DNA from: Silene latifolia
Taxonomy: Eukaryota; Streptophyta; Magnoliopsida; Caryophyllales; Caryophyllaceae
Direction of reading: 5' to 3'
Assembly (NCBI RefSeq): GCF_048544455.1
Contig: NC_133536.1
Span: forward strand, 194,497,325 to 194,561,324
Length of the DNA stretch: 64,000 nucleotides
Below are positions 1 to 13,200 of this stretch, piece after piece. The notes below the pieces were generated by a model. The model was not told the DNA's origin, searched no databases, and saw only the letters and a program-made list of their open reading frames with translations. The position numbers and the translations under genes are program-made. Positions within the stretch are counted from its first letter, which is position 1. Each line of letters starts with the position of its first letter.

Positions 1-1470
1 CTATTACAAATTCGGAAACCAACTCCATTGGTCCCTTGAACTTCGGTTGCGGCATGCATCTCGAGGTAACACCGTCTTTATGTATCGCCATTCTTGAAGA
101 AATCCGTCTTTGGGAACTCCGGAATGAATAAAATTACATAATAAATTACATAATTTCCTATTATACATTTGTAACTAAAATAAAATAAATCTATTAAATT
201 TCAAAACGGTGATACGAGATCACAATAAAATTACAACCGAATCGATATTCCCATACATTTCGGGAAATACCAATAAAATCTAAGGCCATACTAAGTAAAA
301 TTACATAATTCAAAATTACATAAATGAAAAATTATGACAATCATAAAGAAAATGCAGCATTATAATATGTATGAACATGCTCAATTTTTATGCTAAATCG
401 CCTTTAATCAGCCAATATCGTATATTACTCGGTTTTTACGGATTTGCGTGATTTCAACATTTTATAATCACAAAAATGCATAAACTCATATTTATGCACT
501 AGTTAATTACCCTAACCACTTAGGACTCAAAATATAGTCTTCACTAATAATTTGACCATAATTAACCCATATCTTATAAAATTGTTCATAAATGGACCAA
601 AATTACAAAATAAGCTATTAAACTTCAAATAAAACACAAAACTTCAAATAAATTCAAAATTCAAAATTTAAATTCATGAACATTCTGGAAAAATACCATG
701 ACACTCATAATGTTCAAAATCTTAGGTTAAAAATTTCGAAAGTTTTTTCGGAAAAACAATGTTGCGGTTTATCAATTTATAATAAAATAATCATAAAAAC
801 ATGGAAAAGTTATTTTCATTAACTTTTCAATTTTAGATCTGAAAAATATAATAAAATGCAACATTTGACGTTTTTCCTAAGTCATAGATTATGTTTTATC
901 AATTTTCCACTAATAATGTCACTATTTATGCTATTTTTCTTCAAAAATTCATAAATCATGCAAAAAGACTTCTTTATAGCCAATTATTTTACACACATCT
1001 TGTAAAATTGCATGTGACAACATATTAATTTTCTATGACCAGATTCGAAATTTAAGTCATATTAACCTATTTTTCACTTAAATCCGAATTTAATAATGAA
1101 AAATTCATTTTTCGAGCATAACAAGTCCAAAAATTATGAAAATTTACAGATTATCTCAAAATAATATATGTAACAACATATTCAAAAACCAAGTGAAAAT
1201 TCGAAGTATAGCTATTTTTAGACCAAAAATGACATTTTTACTCATAAAATCACATTTAAATGCCATTATAGTAAATTATGAACAATAAAAATCCGAAAAA
1301 TTAACCAAAATATCCTAAAACATTTTAGGACCAGAAATATTAACATGCATGTAATAATTTCGTGATATATCATAATAACACAAATTTTACAAGTTTTATT
1401 TGTTATTCTTATAACTCGGAAAAACTTTTAACCAATTTGCATGCAAACAACCGTGGCTCTTGATACCGAT
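1..1470 (-). mobile_element. Element K, internal leader region (partial, runs off left edge)
   Basis: AT-rich sequence without an ORF, lying immediately 3' (in element sense) of the primer-binding site of a minus-strand LTR element. It aligns by eye with 15196-16510 in element C: both share the cggaaaccaactcc and ggtcccttg blocks, a cgatacgagatc-type block and a ggccatacta block, in the same order and spacing. It is therefore the 5' leader of the same copia-like family, from a diverged subfamily. The rest of the element is outside the window. Confidence 0.7.
1455..1468 (-). other. Primer-binding site of element K (imperfect)
   Basis: On the minus strand this reads CGGTATCAAGAGCC directly next to the LTR. 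It is close to the initiator-tRNA-Met PBS TGGTATCAGAGCC, with a changed first base and one extra A. The position fixes the element's orientation as minus and makes the adjoining LTR its 5' LTR. Confidence 0.6.
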
Positions 1471-2729
1471 TGAAGGAAAAGAATATTCATATACATACTT
1501 AACATACTCATATATGTCTAAATAATTTGTCATAAAATTAAAACGGATTTTATGCATGCAAACAATAATATAATAGAGTAGAAATCATGTCCTTACATTG
1601 TAGATTTCGGTTATATTGGGCTCAAGAGAGATCACCTTTCTCTCTTGTTCTTGAGCTTTCCCTTATGGAAGAACAAGATCTAAGTATAAGATCTCTCCCT
1701 AAGCTTAATACCCAAGGCTTCTCTTAATTTAATTAATATTACAAATACTAGTATAATATTAATCAAGGTAGAAAATTGAACCAAAAATATTGTTAACACT
1801 TTGAATATTTTCGGTATTTGGGAAGGAAGAAGATGGGAGTTTTTATCTCAGTAAAACTCTTATTTTAGATTGTGTAAAGAATGAATGAATAATGACATTT
1901 CATTATGGTGTATGAGGTAAATTAAGAGGAAAAACAATTAGTTTTTCACTCTTAAAAACCGGACCAAGGAGAGAGGGAGGAGAGCCAATGCATGCATACA
2001 TTTGTCTTCACAATGTTTAGTAGGCTTGCATGGCTACTAAAGCATGTAATAATTGTGTTTACCACTTAATAAAACAACCACAATATTAGCTTAAACCTCC
2101 TCTTATTTTCGGCACATATGTTAATATGGGATCCATATTATTTTTGTCAATTGTCAATATGTCACATGTCATTTGTCACATAAATTTGTTATGTATTTTT
2201 AACATATTAAAAATCAACGTATTAATAAAAATACGTCACACACAAAAATCGACTTAGTAATTTCATAATTACTTGTGCCAAAATATTTTACCATTTATAA
2301 ATCACAACAGATTGTATTTATAATAATTCATTCAATTTCAATTGTTTCTTTAAACAATAATTTCATCCGAGTAATGATACAATTCAATTACTCGGACCGT
2401 ATCTCATTTAATCACATTTCAATTTGATACGTAAATTTTACTTCCAAAATCGTCCGTCAATTTTCAAGTAATTTAATTAACTCGTAACGTTATACGATTA
2501 ATCAAATAATCAATTAAGAGTATTGCCCTTTAGGTATGACCTAGGGGGTCAACTGATCACCACCGTCACACGACAGTAATGTCAAACTCTAGTCAGCCAA
2601 TCATTACCGATATATGTTGACCAGTTGACAGTAACAATATTACTTCCCAATTGTATTCTTTAAAATGAGATTTAATAATGATATTTAAATCATGTAATCG
2701 CACTATTGTTGAGGACACATTTCCCAACA
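1471..2729 (-). repeat. 5' LTR of element K
   Basis: A 1259-bp LTR bounded by TGAAGG and CCCAACA. It is homologous over its length to the two LTRs of element C (TGAAAG...CTCCAACA). The shared end block (gtattgccctttaggt, then a gtcaactgatcacc-type arm, then gaggacac) identifies the family. The 5 bp after the LTR is GTTGT, but the other end is outside the window, so the TSD cannot be checked. Confidence 0.75.
2548..2629. other. Conserved two-stem inverted-repeat structure in the K LTR
   Basis: The outer arms GTCAACTG (2548-2555) and CAGTTGAC (2622-2629) are perfectly complementary. The inner arms GTAATG (2576-2581) and CATTAC (2602-2607) are as well. The inner loop tcaaactctagtcagccaa is unchanged between K and the left LTR of element C. 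The arm sequences differ from C at four base pairs, but both sides change together and pairing is kept. It lies about 100-180 nt from the start of the LTR in element sense, in U3. It could act as RNA (the 3' end of the transcript) or as a DNA cruciform. Confidence 0.6.
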
Positions 2730-3530
2730 GTTGTTAATCATCTTCATTTATTCATCATGTTTTGCTTTGTTAATATGATTGACAACCTTGTTATCATGTT
2801 AAACTTGATAATGAGTGAGTAGTTTCCTTAACTAGGGTTAATGGGGAATTAGGGGAAACCAACATGGGGATTGATTCATGCTTAATCTAATATGCTATCA
2901 TAATTAATTTGCTTGCTTGTTGTGATTTCAACTTATGCACATGTTATGTTTGATGAAATACAAGCCTATGAATCCTTGCATTTTTTACCCATCACTTATC
3001 TTTTCAATGAGACTTGTAAGACATAAACCAACTCGAGTCTCATTAGACCATGCATATTGTTGGATAGGAGGGATTAAGTCGACTTGTAGGTGTTGTACAA
3101 TCTAATCGATTCGGCACCGGGACCCAAACCTTCCTAGGGATTGTAAGATATACACTAACTCGATCCCATCACAACAATAATTGCTTGCATCTAGTTGAAA
3201 ACATGTTTGTATAATCAAATCCCATGAATCCCCTATGAACCCATGACACCCTAGTGCTTTTAATCAATTGTTTACATCTCATTTTAATCATCTTGCTTGT
3301 TTATTTGCATTATTATTTAGTTTTGTGATCTTCATATCTCAACCCAAATTGTGATAGCCTTAGACACCACTACTTGCAATCGAAAATCTTACATCAATAC
3401 CCGTCTCTTGGGATCCGACCTTTACCTACCTCTTTACTAATAGTAGAGTAGTTTGTGAAGTTATAAATATTGTTTTGGTCTAGGTGCTCCTAACGACAAG
3501 TAACTGAAAAATAGTTTGACCGACCACTGA
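2730..3530 (+). repeat. Fragment X: R/U5 part of an Athila-type LTR
   Basis: Non-coding. Its last ~120 bp (cgtctcttgggatccgacc, then agtagtttgtgaagtt and ataaatattgtttt) matches the 3' part of element D's LTR at about 20130-20240 in content and order. D's stretch ends at an Athila-type PBS, so X is the R/U5 part of a related LTR. It stops near 3490-3530 without reaching a PBS and abuts the broken RT of element A. The junction is a truncation or deletion boundary, because no TSD is visible. Confidence 0.5.
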
Positions 3531-3772
3531 CCCACTTAGAATCAGATATAGAGTAAATAATACCAGCATCGAGTAATTTCTGTACCTCTTTCCTTACCAC
3601 CTCCTGCATTGGAGGATTTAGCCGTCTCTGACCCTGTGCACTAGGTTGGTGGCCTTCTTCCAAGTGAATACGATGCATACAAAAGTCAGGACTAATACCT
3701 TGTAAATCATCAATGTTATACCCAATGGCCTTTTTATGAGTTTTCAAAACAGCCAACAAAGTAGAGAGTTGA
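3490..3772 (-). pseudogene. Element A reverse transcriptase, N-terminal fragment
   Basis: The open frame reads through the typical Athila/Tat RT start: KAIGYNIDDLQGISP, then CMHRIHLEE, then RRLNPPMQEVVRKEVQKLLD and GIIYSISDSKWVS. After SKWVS the homology stops (about 3530), and the frame runs into unrelated sequence from fragment X. The catalytic palm with the YxDD motif is absent. Upstream the frame is interrupted by solo LTR B at 3773; removing B rejoins the sequence to 6711 and beyond, across the duplicated GTTGA. Non-functional. Confidence 0.8.
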
Positions 3773-6705
3773 TGTGACACCCTCATTCATTGCGGAAAAG
3801 TAAACACATAATTCTAGATAAAAACTGCATGGATATGTTTGTAATAGGTTCATTTGGGTAAAAACCTGTAATTTTTAAAACCTGAACCTGTTATAAAAAT
3901 ATCCAAATGGGAAGGTGTCAAACATGCAAGGTCTAAAATAAAAACTCATAAATAAAACATCGCTAAAATCGCGAAACAAAGTTATATAACCGAATGTGAA
4001 AAAGGGAGACATATGTCCCTAAAAGTGTATGACATAAAAAGTGTTTAAGGGTCACAATAAAATAAAGCCACTCTAGGTCCCAAGGTTACTTTGCTCGCTA
4101 GCTCGTCCATGTACCCCATATATGCATCACCTACCTGTCAATCGCATTTTATACAAATACGAAAGCCACGGTCGAGGTGGGGAGTAACTCCGAGTTCTCC
4201 CAGCCAGGAAATGTCATAATTAATATAACATGTAAACATAAGAATATGAATATGAATAACACATAGCCTTAGCATATAGATGCTAGACAATCGTGCTTAT
4301 CATGTGAACAACAATATAACAACACATAGTCCTAGCATGTGAATACTAGACCATCTCATACTACACTATCATATGAATCACATAACATCCAGGAATCCAA
4401 ACTCTATCAACCATAGCCGGCTTGCATCTCACCTTCTATGATTCATAGAATCATCAAACAAGAAAGGACAATATATCTAGAGACAGGCATAAGTTCCTAG
4501 TAAAATCAATAGTCACTCAGAATCTCGAGTCTATACCACGAGGTAAGGTAAACACCCTAGTCCTAAACCTGCGCAGACCTAGCGACATGCGGAAAATACC
4601 GCATCCAAGACCCATGATCATACACATGAGTACCCCTAAGAAGTCCACCAAAGGGTTGGCTAGTACTTAAGCTGACCACATACTTCTAAGAGTACGTCAG
4701 GAGGTCATGCCCTAACTTGGATATAAGCCCACCAAGCTAAGACACAAAGGCTATTAAGCCGCAAACATACACTCGTCAAAGACTATAAGGGCCTATCTAT
4801 GACGAAGGCCGAAATACTCACTTAGGACCTAGTCCAAGCTTGAATACTTTAGCCCACTCCACACAAGACAAGTAGGACACCCAATTAACCATAAGAGGGG
4901 CAAAGAGTCCAAACTTGCACACACAAATGATCATACACACCCTAGCATATGAAAGGTTACGCAAGAGCATATTCAGCTGACAATCCAACAATATCTCCAA
5001 TATCAATAATAATCCAAATTCCAGCTAACCAACAGTACCATAATCCATGAGAACAAGCTAAAATGGCAAAGAGGCAACAAGACTCAAGCATAAGGCATCC
5101 AAAGCATCTAACAACCAACATGTGAAATGATAATTACCAATATCAAGGCATAACATAAAACATCCAATAACAACCAATCTCACCTCAAAGACAAACCCTC
5201 GACCCTAGTCCCGCGACGGGTCATCAGTCAAATCGAGGCTGACCGGTTTAAACCTAGTTTGACCAAACTCGTTTGGTCAATTTGGCCCAGCTCAGAGTCT
5301 TGGCCTACTTTGGCCCAAATCACAAAATTCATCACAATATCATTCTCATGCTATTTCCAATTTCTATCATGTGAAAAACTATCAACATAAGGAAATATAT
5401 TCCAACTTACAAAATATCCAATTCAATTAAATTCTCGCATAATAAAATAGCATAAATAACCGTCTCACACAAGGGTAAACTTTTCTATAAATTTTAATCG
5501 ATAAAACGACGCCATTTACTCATACGGACTCCGAATTGAGTGATTCAAGTGGCTAAACCACCTAATTTTTCGATGCCGTTCAATCTGTCATATTTTTGGA
5601 AACATTGGAAACCATCTCGGTCCGGTACTGACGCATTCCAGCCAAAACACGGACTTGTCACAACACATAATTCTTCATCAAATTTGTTCCAAACAATAAT
5701 ATACAAATGGGTAATATAAATTAAACATAAGCATACTCATCTTACTCCATTCATTCATTTATCAACAAGATCGTCTCAAACAACAACAAACAACAACAAA
5801 CGACAACAAACAACAACAAACAACAAATATAACTACTAATGTGACATTAATTCGTCGAGTGACTCGGAATAGTTACCTTAAGCTAGAAAAAAGAGAACAA
5901 TAACACTTGAGAAAGAGCCCTAGAAACCGAAATCACTCATCATCTTCTACAATATATGAGTCCCCTAACTCATCTTTAAAATCTTTACCTATACAAACAA
6001 TAAAAACACAATTATTAAGCTTAAATTCGAAAACCCTAAAAGATGAGTCTTAAAACAAAATTGGGGGAAATGAAAATAAAGCTTACTAGGAGATGAGGAT
6101 TGATGAGAGGAATCCAAATATATAATTTTTATGAGATTTGGTGGAGAAATGAAGGATTTATGAAGGATTTAGGGATTGTAAGGAGGATTTTTGGGAGGAA
6201 TTTGGTGTTTGGAAGAAGGAAGTGATAGAATGAGAATTGAGGAAATGTAAGATGAAGAGGAGACTCATGGAGGATGGAGGGTGCATGGCTTGGGGTAGGG
6301 TGTTTGGGTGAGTTTCAATTGTTTACGTTTTGGTTCGTTTCGACGGAAATTAGAAATATTCGTCGAACGCGATTTCCGAGAATATTAAAGTTCTTAAACA
6401 CGATTTTACTAAAAGATTAAGTACTCATATGCCCAATATCCAAACTCGTTTACCCAACGACTGTAAGAAATGGAAAAATCCCAATTTTACGACTTTTATC
6501 CGAAATCGATTTTATCAAAGGAAAATGTTTAAATATAGTTTAAATCACTTTTAAACTATCAAAAATAATTACATTTCTTCAAAATAAAATAAGATTATAT
6601 TTTATCAAATAAATTTTATTCCAAATAAATTAATATGAAATTAAAATAGATTAAAATATTACTTTTAAAATATATTAAAGGTTTTCAAATTTACGGGGTG
6701 TTACA
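3773..6705 (-). mobile_element. Solo LTR B (~2.9 kb, Tekay-type family) with TSD GTTGA
   Basis: Bounded on the plus strand by TGTGACACCC and GGGGTGTTACA, and flanked by a perfect 5-bp duplication GTTGA (3768-3772 and 6706-6710). Reverse-complemented, it aligns with H (25727-28740): both begin TGTAACrCCCCGTAAATTT and share gggtaaacga and ttacaaacatatcc blocks and a ggGTGTCACA end. It has no ORF of note. A single LTR-like unit of ~3 kb with TG/CA ends and a 5-bp TSD fits a solo LTR left by LTR-LTR recombination. A small non-autonomous element is the alternative. Confidence 0.75.
5781..5827 (+). repeat. CAA-rich simple repeat in solo LTR B
   Basis: A run of caacaacaaa-type units with one cgacaac variant, inside the solo LTR. 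No other function is visible. Confidence 0.7.
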
Positions 6706-6710
6706 GTTGA

Positions 6711-7158
6711 CCTTCAGTTAGGTTAGCATTGACAATTACTGGGTTCATTACACAGTCATCTAAAAATTCATAAGATAAGAAGGAAGAGGTTTAAGCTCAG
6801 GTTTCTGTACCTCGGTAACCTTAGATGGGATACCTAAGTTGTATACCTTTTAATGTGGACATTCCTCTCCAGTTAGTAACTTCTCAATCTTATCAACTTC
6901 TTGACTCCATGAACCCATCTCAGCAGCTGGATCAAAAACCAAAGCAATCTCCAGAGGATCCCTGCTGAAACACATAGCAAGACACTCATCAATAGTAAAA
7001 TCAACAATATCAATATTATGACAAGTTTCTTCTATCATGGTATGTTTTAAAGTTTTTTCTAAGTTAAAAATAATAGTATCATCCCCCACAGCTAAAGTCA
7101 GTCTCCCTTGCCTAACATTTATAACCGCCCCCGCTGTGTGAAGGAATGGTCTACCCAA
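6711..7158 (-). pseudogene. Element A protease C-terminus and PR-RT linker
   Basis: The frame starting at about 7158 contains GRPFLHTAGAVINVRQGRL, the conserved end of the gypsy retropepsin domain, followed by an acidic linker ending in GEECPH. The region 6711-6850 continues as linker in broken frames, with recognisable pieces such as NPVIVNANL just before the RT. It is separated from the protease ORF only by an in-frame TAA at 7171-7173, where a CAA codon is expected. Pseudogene. Confidence 0.75.
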
Positions 7159-7170
7159 GATGATAGGAAT

Positions 7171-7569
7171 TTAATTGTCCTCAGCCATATCTAAGACAAC
7201 AAAATCAATGGGAATGAAGAATTTTCCAACTCGAACGGGAACATCCTCAAACACTCCCAATGGGTGTTTAATAGATCGATCAGCCATCTGCAAAGTCATA
7301 TTAGTAACAGTCATTTGACCCATGCATAATTTCTTACAAATAAAATAAGGCATGACACTAACGCTAGCTCCTAAATCACAAAGAGCTTTACTAATATTAA
7401 GATGACCGATATGACAAGGGATAGAAAAACTCCTTGGATCCTTTAGCTTAGGTGGTGAATTAGCTTGCAACACGGCGCTGCACTTCTGAGTATAAGCAAT
7501 GGTCTCCACCGCATCAAAGGATCGCTTCCTTGTCAAAATCTCTTTCATGAATTTCGCATAAGCCGGCAC
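7171..7569 (-). pseudogene. Element A aspartic protease (retropepsin) domain
   Basis: About 132 residues. The catalytic motif appears as ALCDLGASVSVMP, the Athila/Tat form in which the usual DTG/DSG is DLGAS. Upstream of it, PPKLKDPRSFSIPCHIG is the standard preceding stretch. In the family this domain cleaves the Gag-Pol polyprotein within the virus-like particle. It is closed by the in-frame TAA at 7171. The frame is broken from gag at about 7570, so no functional polyprotein can be made from this copy. Confidence 0.8.
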
Positions 7570-9004
7570 TTAAGTGATCAACTCAGTAAAAGGAACACTT
7601 ACCTGTAAGTTCTTCACTACCTCCATAAATTTTCCAAACTGCTTGTCCAGCTTAGACTTTTGTTGACGATGCGGAAAAGGTAGTGCAATAGTAATCAGCT
7701 CGGCTTTCTTCACTTTAGAATCAACTTTTAAAACACCGTCATCAACAAGGGTGGTGCCTCGATCGAGCCTATGTCACTCTATCGAGCACAGAGGATCCTC
7801 GATCGAGCCCAAGGCTACTCGATTGAGGAACCAACACAGTTCCATCTTTTTTCTTTTTCTCGCTTTTATTCTCAACTCGTGTTTCAACTTCGTCAACTTC
7901 TTTTTTATCGTCACTTAGCTCCAAATTACCCAATCCCTTAGGATGCATATAGGGTATCTCATCATCATTAGTGGGCAATTCTTCTTCATGACTTGGCAAC
8001 TCCGGATTTTGATACGTGGTACCGCTCCTCAGTTGAATGATATTATCGTGCTCATGAGCTTGCTTACCTTGAGGAGGAAGAGTTTCGGGTTGTTTTGAAG
8101 AATTATGAATCGCCATCTGAGCCACTTGGGTATCCAACATCTTATTATGGGCTATCAACTCAGAAATTTGAGCCGTCTGATTTTGTCGCATAGCCAAAGT
8201 TTGTTGCAAAAGATTTTGAAACTCTACCATCTCATTGTTTGGAGCGTGTTGAGGAGTTTGTTGAGAAGGTTGTTGATATTGATTATTGAACTGCAGACCT
8301 CCTTGATTTTGCCTTTGATATCCTCCTTGTGGTTGATTACCACGATTATTAGGAGGTATATATGTATTCTTCTGTGGTTGTTGTGGCTGCGAGTTTTGCA
8401 CATTCTGAGTAGACCATTGAAGGAAAGGATGCTTCTTCGTTCTTTCATTGTAAAAGTTAGAGAAAGGTGTACCATGCCTAAAAGATTGATAGGCATTAAC
8501 CTGCTCCAATGTGCTCAAACACTCAGCTGCGTTGTGACCATCCATACCACATCTAGCACAAGACTCCTCCTGTTGACTCGTAGCATGTACCATCTCCTTA
8601 TTACCCAATGCTTGGGTAGTCTTCGTCTCAGCAATTTGGGTAGAAATAGCCTCTAATTGTTCCGCAAGAGCACTATCTCCACCATTCCCTCGCGTACTTC
8701 CCTCTAGGATTTCCATACTTAGCAGTATGGGTGGTAATCTGATCAATTAGCTTCCACGCGGTATTATCATTGGTATTGTTCTGAAACCTCCCATTAGCTG
8801 AAGAATCTAGCAAAGCACGATGATCGTCATACAACCCGTTATAAAACTGGTTGAAAATAAATCACTGTTGAAAGCCATGATGGGGAACTGAACGGACCAA
8901 CTGTTAGAAGCAAATCCATGCTTCATTCAAATCTTCAGCAGCCCCTTGCTTGAAACTAGTAATTTAACTTTACAACGCATTAGTTTTATGAGGTGGGAAG
9001 TACC
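7570..9004 (-). pseudogene. Element A gag, C-terminal part
   Basis: The longest open stretch (8746 to 7769) holds a zinc knuckle CARCGMDGHNAAEC (CX2CX4HX4C), a long Gln/Asn-rich region, the Athila hallmark IIQLRSGTTYQNPE, and an acidic/basic tail. The last ~25 codons fall in the CTCGATCGAG repeat array. Between 8747 and 9004 the sequence is still gag-like (YFPPHKTNAL and FKQGAAEDLNEAWICF can be read) but has stops. Gag packages the element RNA and forms the particle. The domain continues at 17760 on the far side of inserted element C. Confidence 0.8.
7757..7835. repeat. CTCGATCGAG-type palindrome array in element A, gag-PR junction
   Basis: Four diverged copies of the palindromic unit (two exact ctcgatcgag, plus ctatcgag and ctcgattgag) spaced about 20 bp apart. 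It lies where the gag frame ends. The same motif occurs in A's own LTR (19328-19412) and in the LTRs of elements E and F. Confidence 0.85.
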
Positions 9005-10258
9005 TGAAAGATCATAGATTCATATTAGACTCTCTAATAAAATTAATTTCTCTCATAAATTGTCATTTAGGTGATCTATGTAACATGTATGCTAATATGA
9101 AAGCATAAAAATGAAAGTATAAGGAAAAACAATTTCCTTACATTGATTTTGTGGTAAAAAGGGCACAAACTAGTTCACCTTACTAGGTTGTTCTTGAGCT
9201 ATATGAATATGGAAGATCCTCCAAAAACCAACCTCCAAAGTAGAAGGTCTCCTTCCTTAATCCACCCAAGAACTTACACCCAAATAATTTTACAAGTATT
9301 AACTAAATACTAGTAAAATTTAACCCTTGATAATATGTTAATAATACTAACACTCTTAGTATTAACTTTGTTTTACTAACAACTTAGTAAAATGATGCTT
9401 ATTATTTTAGAGAGATGTTGGAGGAAAAAGTTCGCATGCATAGGTGTTGTGTGTTGTAGTGAGGTAGTGTAAAGAAATGATCAAAACAATTGGAGTGTAT
9501 ACATGTGAAAGTGGCGGGTGGAACTTAGTGGAGTGAGGGAGTGTACAAACTTTGTCTTATATTTTTCATCTTACATCACATGCAAAATCTTATATAAGAT
9601 AACTTATGGTAGTATACAAAATAAGGTAAAATGATTATGTGAGTAATCATCCACTACTCTATTTTACACGGTCCACTTGCCCATTAACGGGTCCATGTTG
9701 GTTCTTATATTTGTCGCACAAATACGTGTAATTTTATTTTAAACGTTTCATGTTTAAATACTTCCATAATTAATTCGTCCAAATCACTCCATAAATATAC
9801 GTGTACCGCTACACATATTATTTATGTACTAATATTAATCACATTAATCAATTAGTATAATTTTAGTGAATTAACAGTTAATTAACTAAAACCCGTTTCT
9901 CAAAACTTATTAATCAATTATCGCATAATTAAATAATAATTGCCGCTCCTCGAGTTCGCAACTCGAAATCTCTCTAAAAATAATTGACTAAACTCTTAGT
10001 CTATAAATCAAGGGACTAAACAAATTGTATCTCATACAATTAATTAGTTATCAATTGGGGTTCGTTCCTTTAGGTGTGACCGAAAGGGGTCAGTTGATCA
10101 CCGCCGTCTCACGACAATAACGTCAAACTCTAGTCAGCCAACCGTTATCGATTTGCGTTAATCAACTGACGAGGATCAAATAAATAAATATCTGATGATA
10201 TTCCATTAATGAGATTTAATATGTTAACGCACTATTGTGGAGGACACTAACTCCAACA
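9005..10258 (-). repeat. 3' LTR of element C
   Basis: 1254 bp, TGAAAGATC...CTCCAACA, near-identical to 16511-17759. It abuts the target-site copy GTACC at 9000-9004. Confidence 0.9.
10089..10170. other. Conserved two-stem inverted-repeat structure in the C left LTR
   Basis: The outer arms GTCAGTTGAT (10089-10098) and ATCAACTGAC (10161-10170) are perfectly complementary. The inner arms ATAACG (10117-10122) and CGTTAT (10143-10148) also pair. The same structure is at 17590-17671 in the other LTR, and a sequence-diverged but still paired version is at 2548-2629 in element K. Confidence 0.65.
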
Positions 10259-10275
10259 ATCTCCCACTTGTCCGA
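10259..10275 (-). other. Polypurine tract of element C
   Basis: On the minus strand this reads GACAAGTGGGAGATT immediately before the TGTTGGAG start of the LTR. This is the usual copia-type PPT, which primes plus-strand DNA synthesis. Confidence 0.75.
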
Positions 10276-13200
10276 CACAAGGTGTGCGCTACCAATTCTC
10301 TTGTCCGTTTTAATCTCCCACTCAATGCAAGGTGTCTTTCAGGTCGCACTTGCACATGAACACATCGCGAGTGGTTTTCTCGATCGGGAGTGTGACTACC
10401 TGACCGGAAAAATCTCTCACAGATTACTTCCGAGCGTGGCCACGCATTTGTAGTCATTAACTCCTCGAGTGGCCTTGATATATAGTTACCCAACGTGGGT
10501 GGACAATTCTTGTATGCCCTATCTATCCTATTGCACAATACAACTCACCATGACCTAGTAAATGCCCTTTTGGCCTCCTTTCACGGCACGACCTAGGACA
10601 AAAACCAAAGTCACTCGAAAACTGCACCTGCTCAGATAATAGTCTCCAGTCAAAAGAATCGACTCATTAGAACATCTTAGAGATCCCCACCACGACTAGG
10701 CATCTATAATAGAACTTAGGGACTCTCTAAATGGTCACTGTCTGGCAAAGTGTCACACACTCTGCCTATGTAATCGACCAGTCATCACATATGACCTTAT
10801 GGTGTTGAACAACCATCAATCGACTTACAATCTAGTCACTTCGAGACGTCACCTCATTAAGTGACTAGGGACAAAATACAATGTTCATCTTATTCACTTG
10901 AATATTGTTCAACATTGTCTCCACAACTTATTCAGATAAACAAGGTATTCAATGTTTTCAGTCAAACTGAAAAATTGAGTTCTTAAAGAAACTCTAACAA
11001 TGAATGCGATCATCACTTATGTAAATATAAATACTCTATCCAATATTTACATAACGATTTTCAGCAATTAAGGTATACTGCTCAATCACATTGAGATGAC
11101 ATAACCATCATGTCAACCTTATGCCAACGGCTTTGGTTAGAGGATTAGCAACAGTTGCATCACTCTAATTTCCATTGCAATTTTCCTTTGTTCTATGCAA
11201 TCTTTTCATCACATAGAGCCTTTCTAAGTACATGTCTAAACAAGTTTTAGACTCTGGTTCTAAAGCCAGTCAAACACTCCCACTGTTTTCACAATCTCTC
11301 GGGGAACGATATTCGGCTAACAGAACTACTCTAGTTCCATTAAAATCCGGATATCAAATATCTCTTTTACAACATCGGATGTTGTAATGTACTTAGCTTT
11401 TCGTTCATGATTTATATGTATAACACTTATACATACACATCCTTCATATGACATCTTTTATGTATGACTCCTCATACATATTTGCTTTATACATGTATAA
11501 CTTCTTATACATATATGTATAACTTCTTATACATATTATTCTTTATGCATAAAACACTCTTATATGCTAACCATTCCTTAAAGAGGCTCATAATATCTTA
11601 TAAGCATAGAAATGTTTCCGTGTAATCCTTGTACACGAAATTCATAAATTCCTCCAAACTATAAGAGTAAATCCTCAGTGCTTCTCAAGTACTCAAGGAT
11701 GCTCTTGATAATCATCTAGTGACACTCACTAGGAAATGATTGGTAATGACTTATCATATTCTCAATATGATACGTCCCGACGAGAGAAGCTTTTAGCATA
11801 TTTAATAGATTCTGCAGCGGAAGCACAAGAGATCATATTAATTGTTCAACAACTTGAACGAGTCAAAAATCTTATCACATAAGTCTCTTGACTATAATGC
11901 TAATATCCATAGAGATCTATCTCATTAGATCCGGATATTTAATATGCGCCATGCTACTCTCAAGTACTAATATGTCAAACACATATTTAGACTAAGAAAT
12001 ATCACCTTAGCTACATTTCTTTTCACTAATATGTCAAGCACATATTTTAGACTAAGAAACTCACTTTTAGCTCCCACTAAACTCCATGTATCATCATGTT
12101 ATCTCGACACTCGAGTAATACCGTTTTGATAGACTACATGATTGAACCCAAAGTTCCAACTCTTTGACGTATATAGATCACAAAAGGGATCTTTCAAGCA
12201 TGCTAGGCTTCTTAGCATTGACAACATCAACAAAACTTTTCCCAAGGAGAAAGTTACATTATTCATTTGCCGAATCTCATCCTCATGAGAAGCTATATTG
12301 CTAAGATCATACCAATTGATAAAGGCAATTGGGTTGTCACAAACTCTCTATAACAAGCCCAAATTTTAAACATCTTATGTAACCTTTACGACAAGATCAA
12401 GGTAAGCTACCAAAGTATTAACCTTAAATCAAGTCTCGAAAACATCTCGTGTTTCCTTCCTTATCGCATCGTGTGCAAAGAGATCAATTCGAATTGTATG
12501 GTGACACGCCATCACATAGAGTTCATACTATAGAAAAGCCTTTGATGAGGGTTTATGATTCGTCACTTTTGAAAAGTAACGCAATGTTAGTAAAACAAAA
12601 TTATCTCCTTATAATCACTGAGCTACAATAAAGAATGTCTTCTTGCATTGTACTCACCACTGAGCCTCAATAAATAACGTCTTTTTGCATTGTACTCAGT
12701 TTGTGGGTCTTGGACTTCCGCAAGTTCAAAATTTCTCCCACTGTCTTCCGTAAAAATGAAAATCTTTCTCGGAAAGACAGATTATGAGCCACAAACTCTT
12801 TGTTCTCATTTTGGAGGAGTAAAAACCAAGTGGTTCAATTTTGGATAACCCTCACAAATACACAAATTGGTTCTGAACATAAACATTTATGATCCCAAAT
12901 GTATAAAAGATAAGTTAGGGACTCTCCCTATCCATATCTCATATGGAGTCATTTAGGCTATTATAGTCGGTTTTAAACTTTTAGTGAGAAAATAGCTTAC
13001 AAAATTCTGAAATACCTCAAACTATATCTCATAAAGTTCGGTTTATATACGACTTCACCATACTCTATGGTGTCCCATGGAGAAGGTATTATTTGAACTG
13101 GTTCACAACCTTCTTAGTGATTATCAAGATCATTACTTGATATTACCCATTTGATCTTCAAAGTCATTACTTTGAAACTTCCGATCAACATCTTGATCTT

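Noticed and set aside
8105..8656. 183-codon plus-strand frame
   Set aside because: Shadow of A's Gln/Asn-rich gag on the opposite strand; Leu/Ile-rich composition is typical of antisense to CAA/AAC-rich codons.
10235..10538. Frames on both strands around 10.2-10.5 kb
   Set aside because: They span the LTR/internal border of C and match nothing. Short and overlapping.
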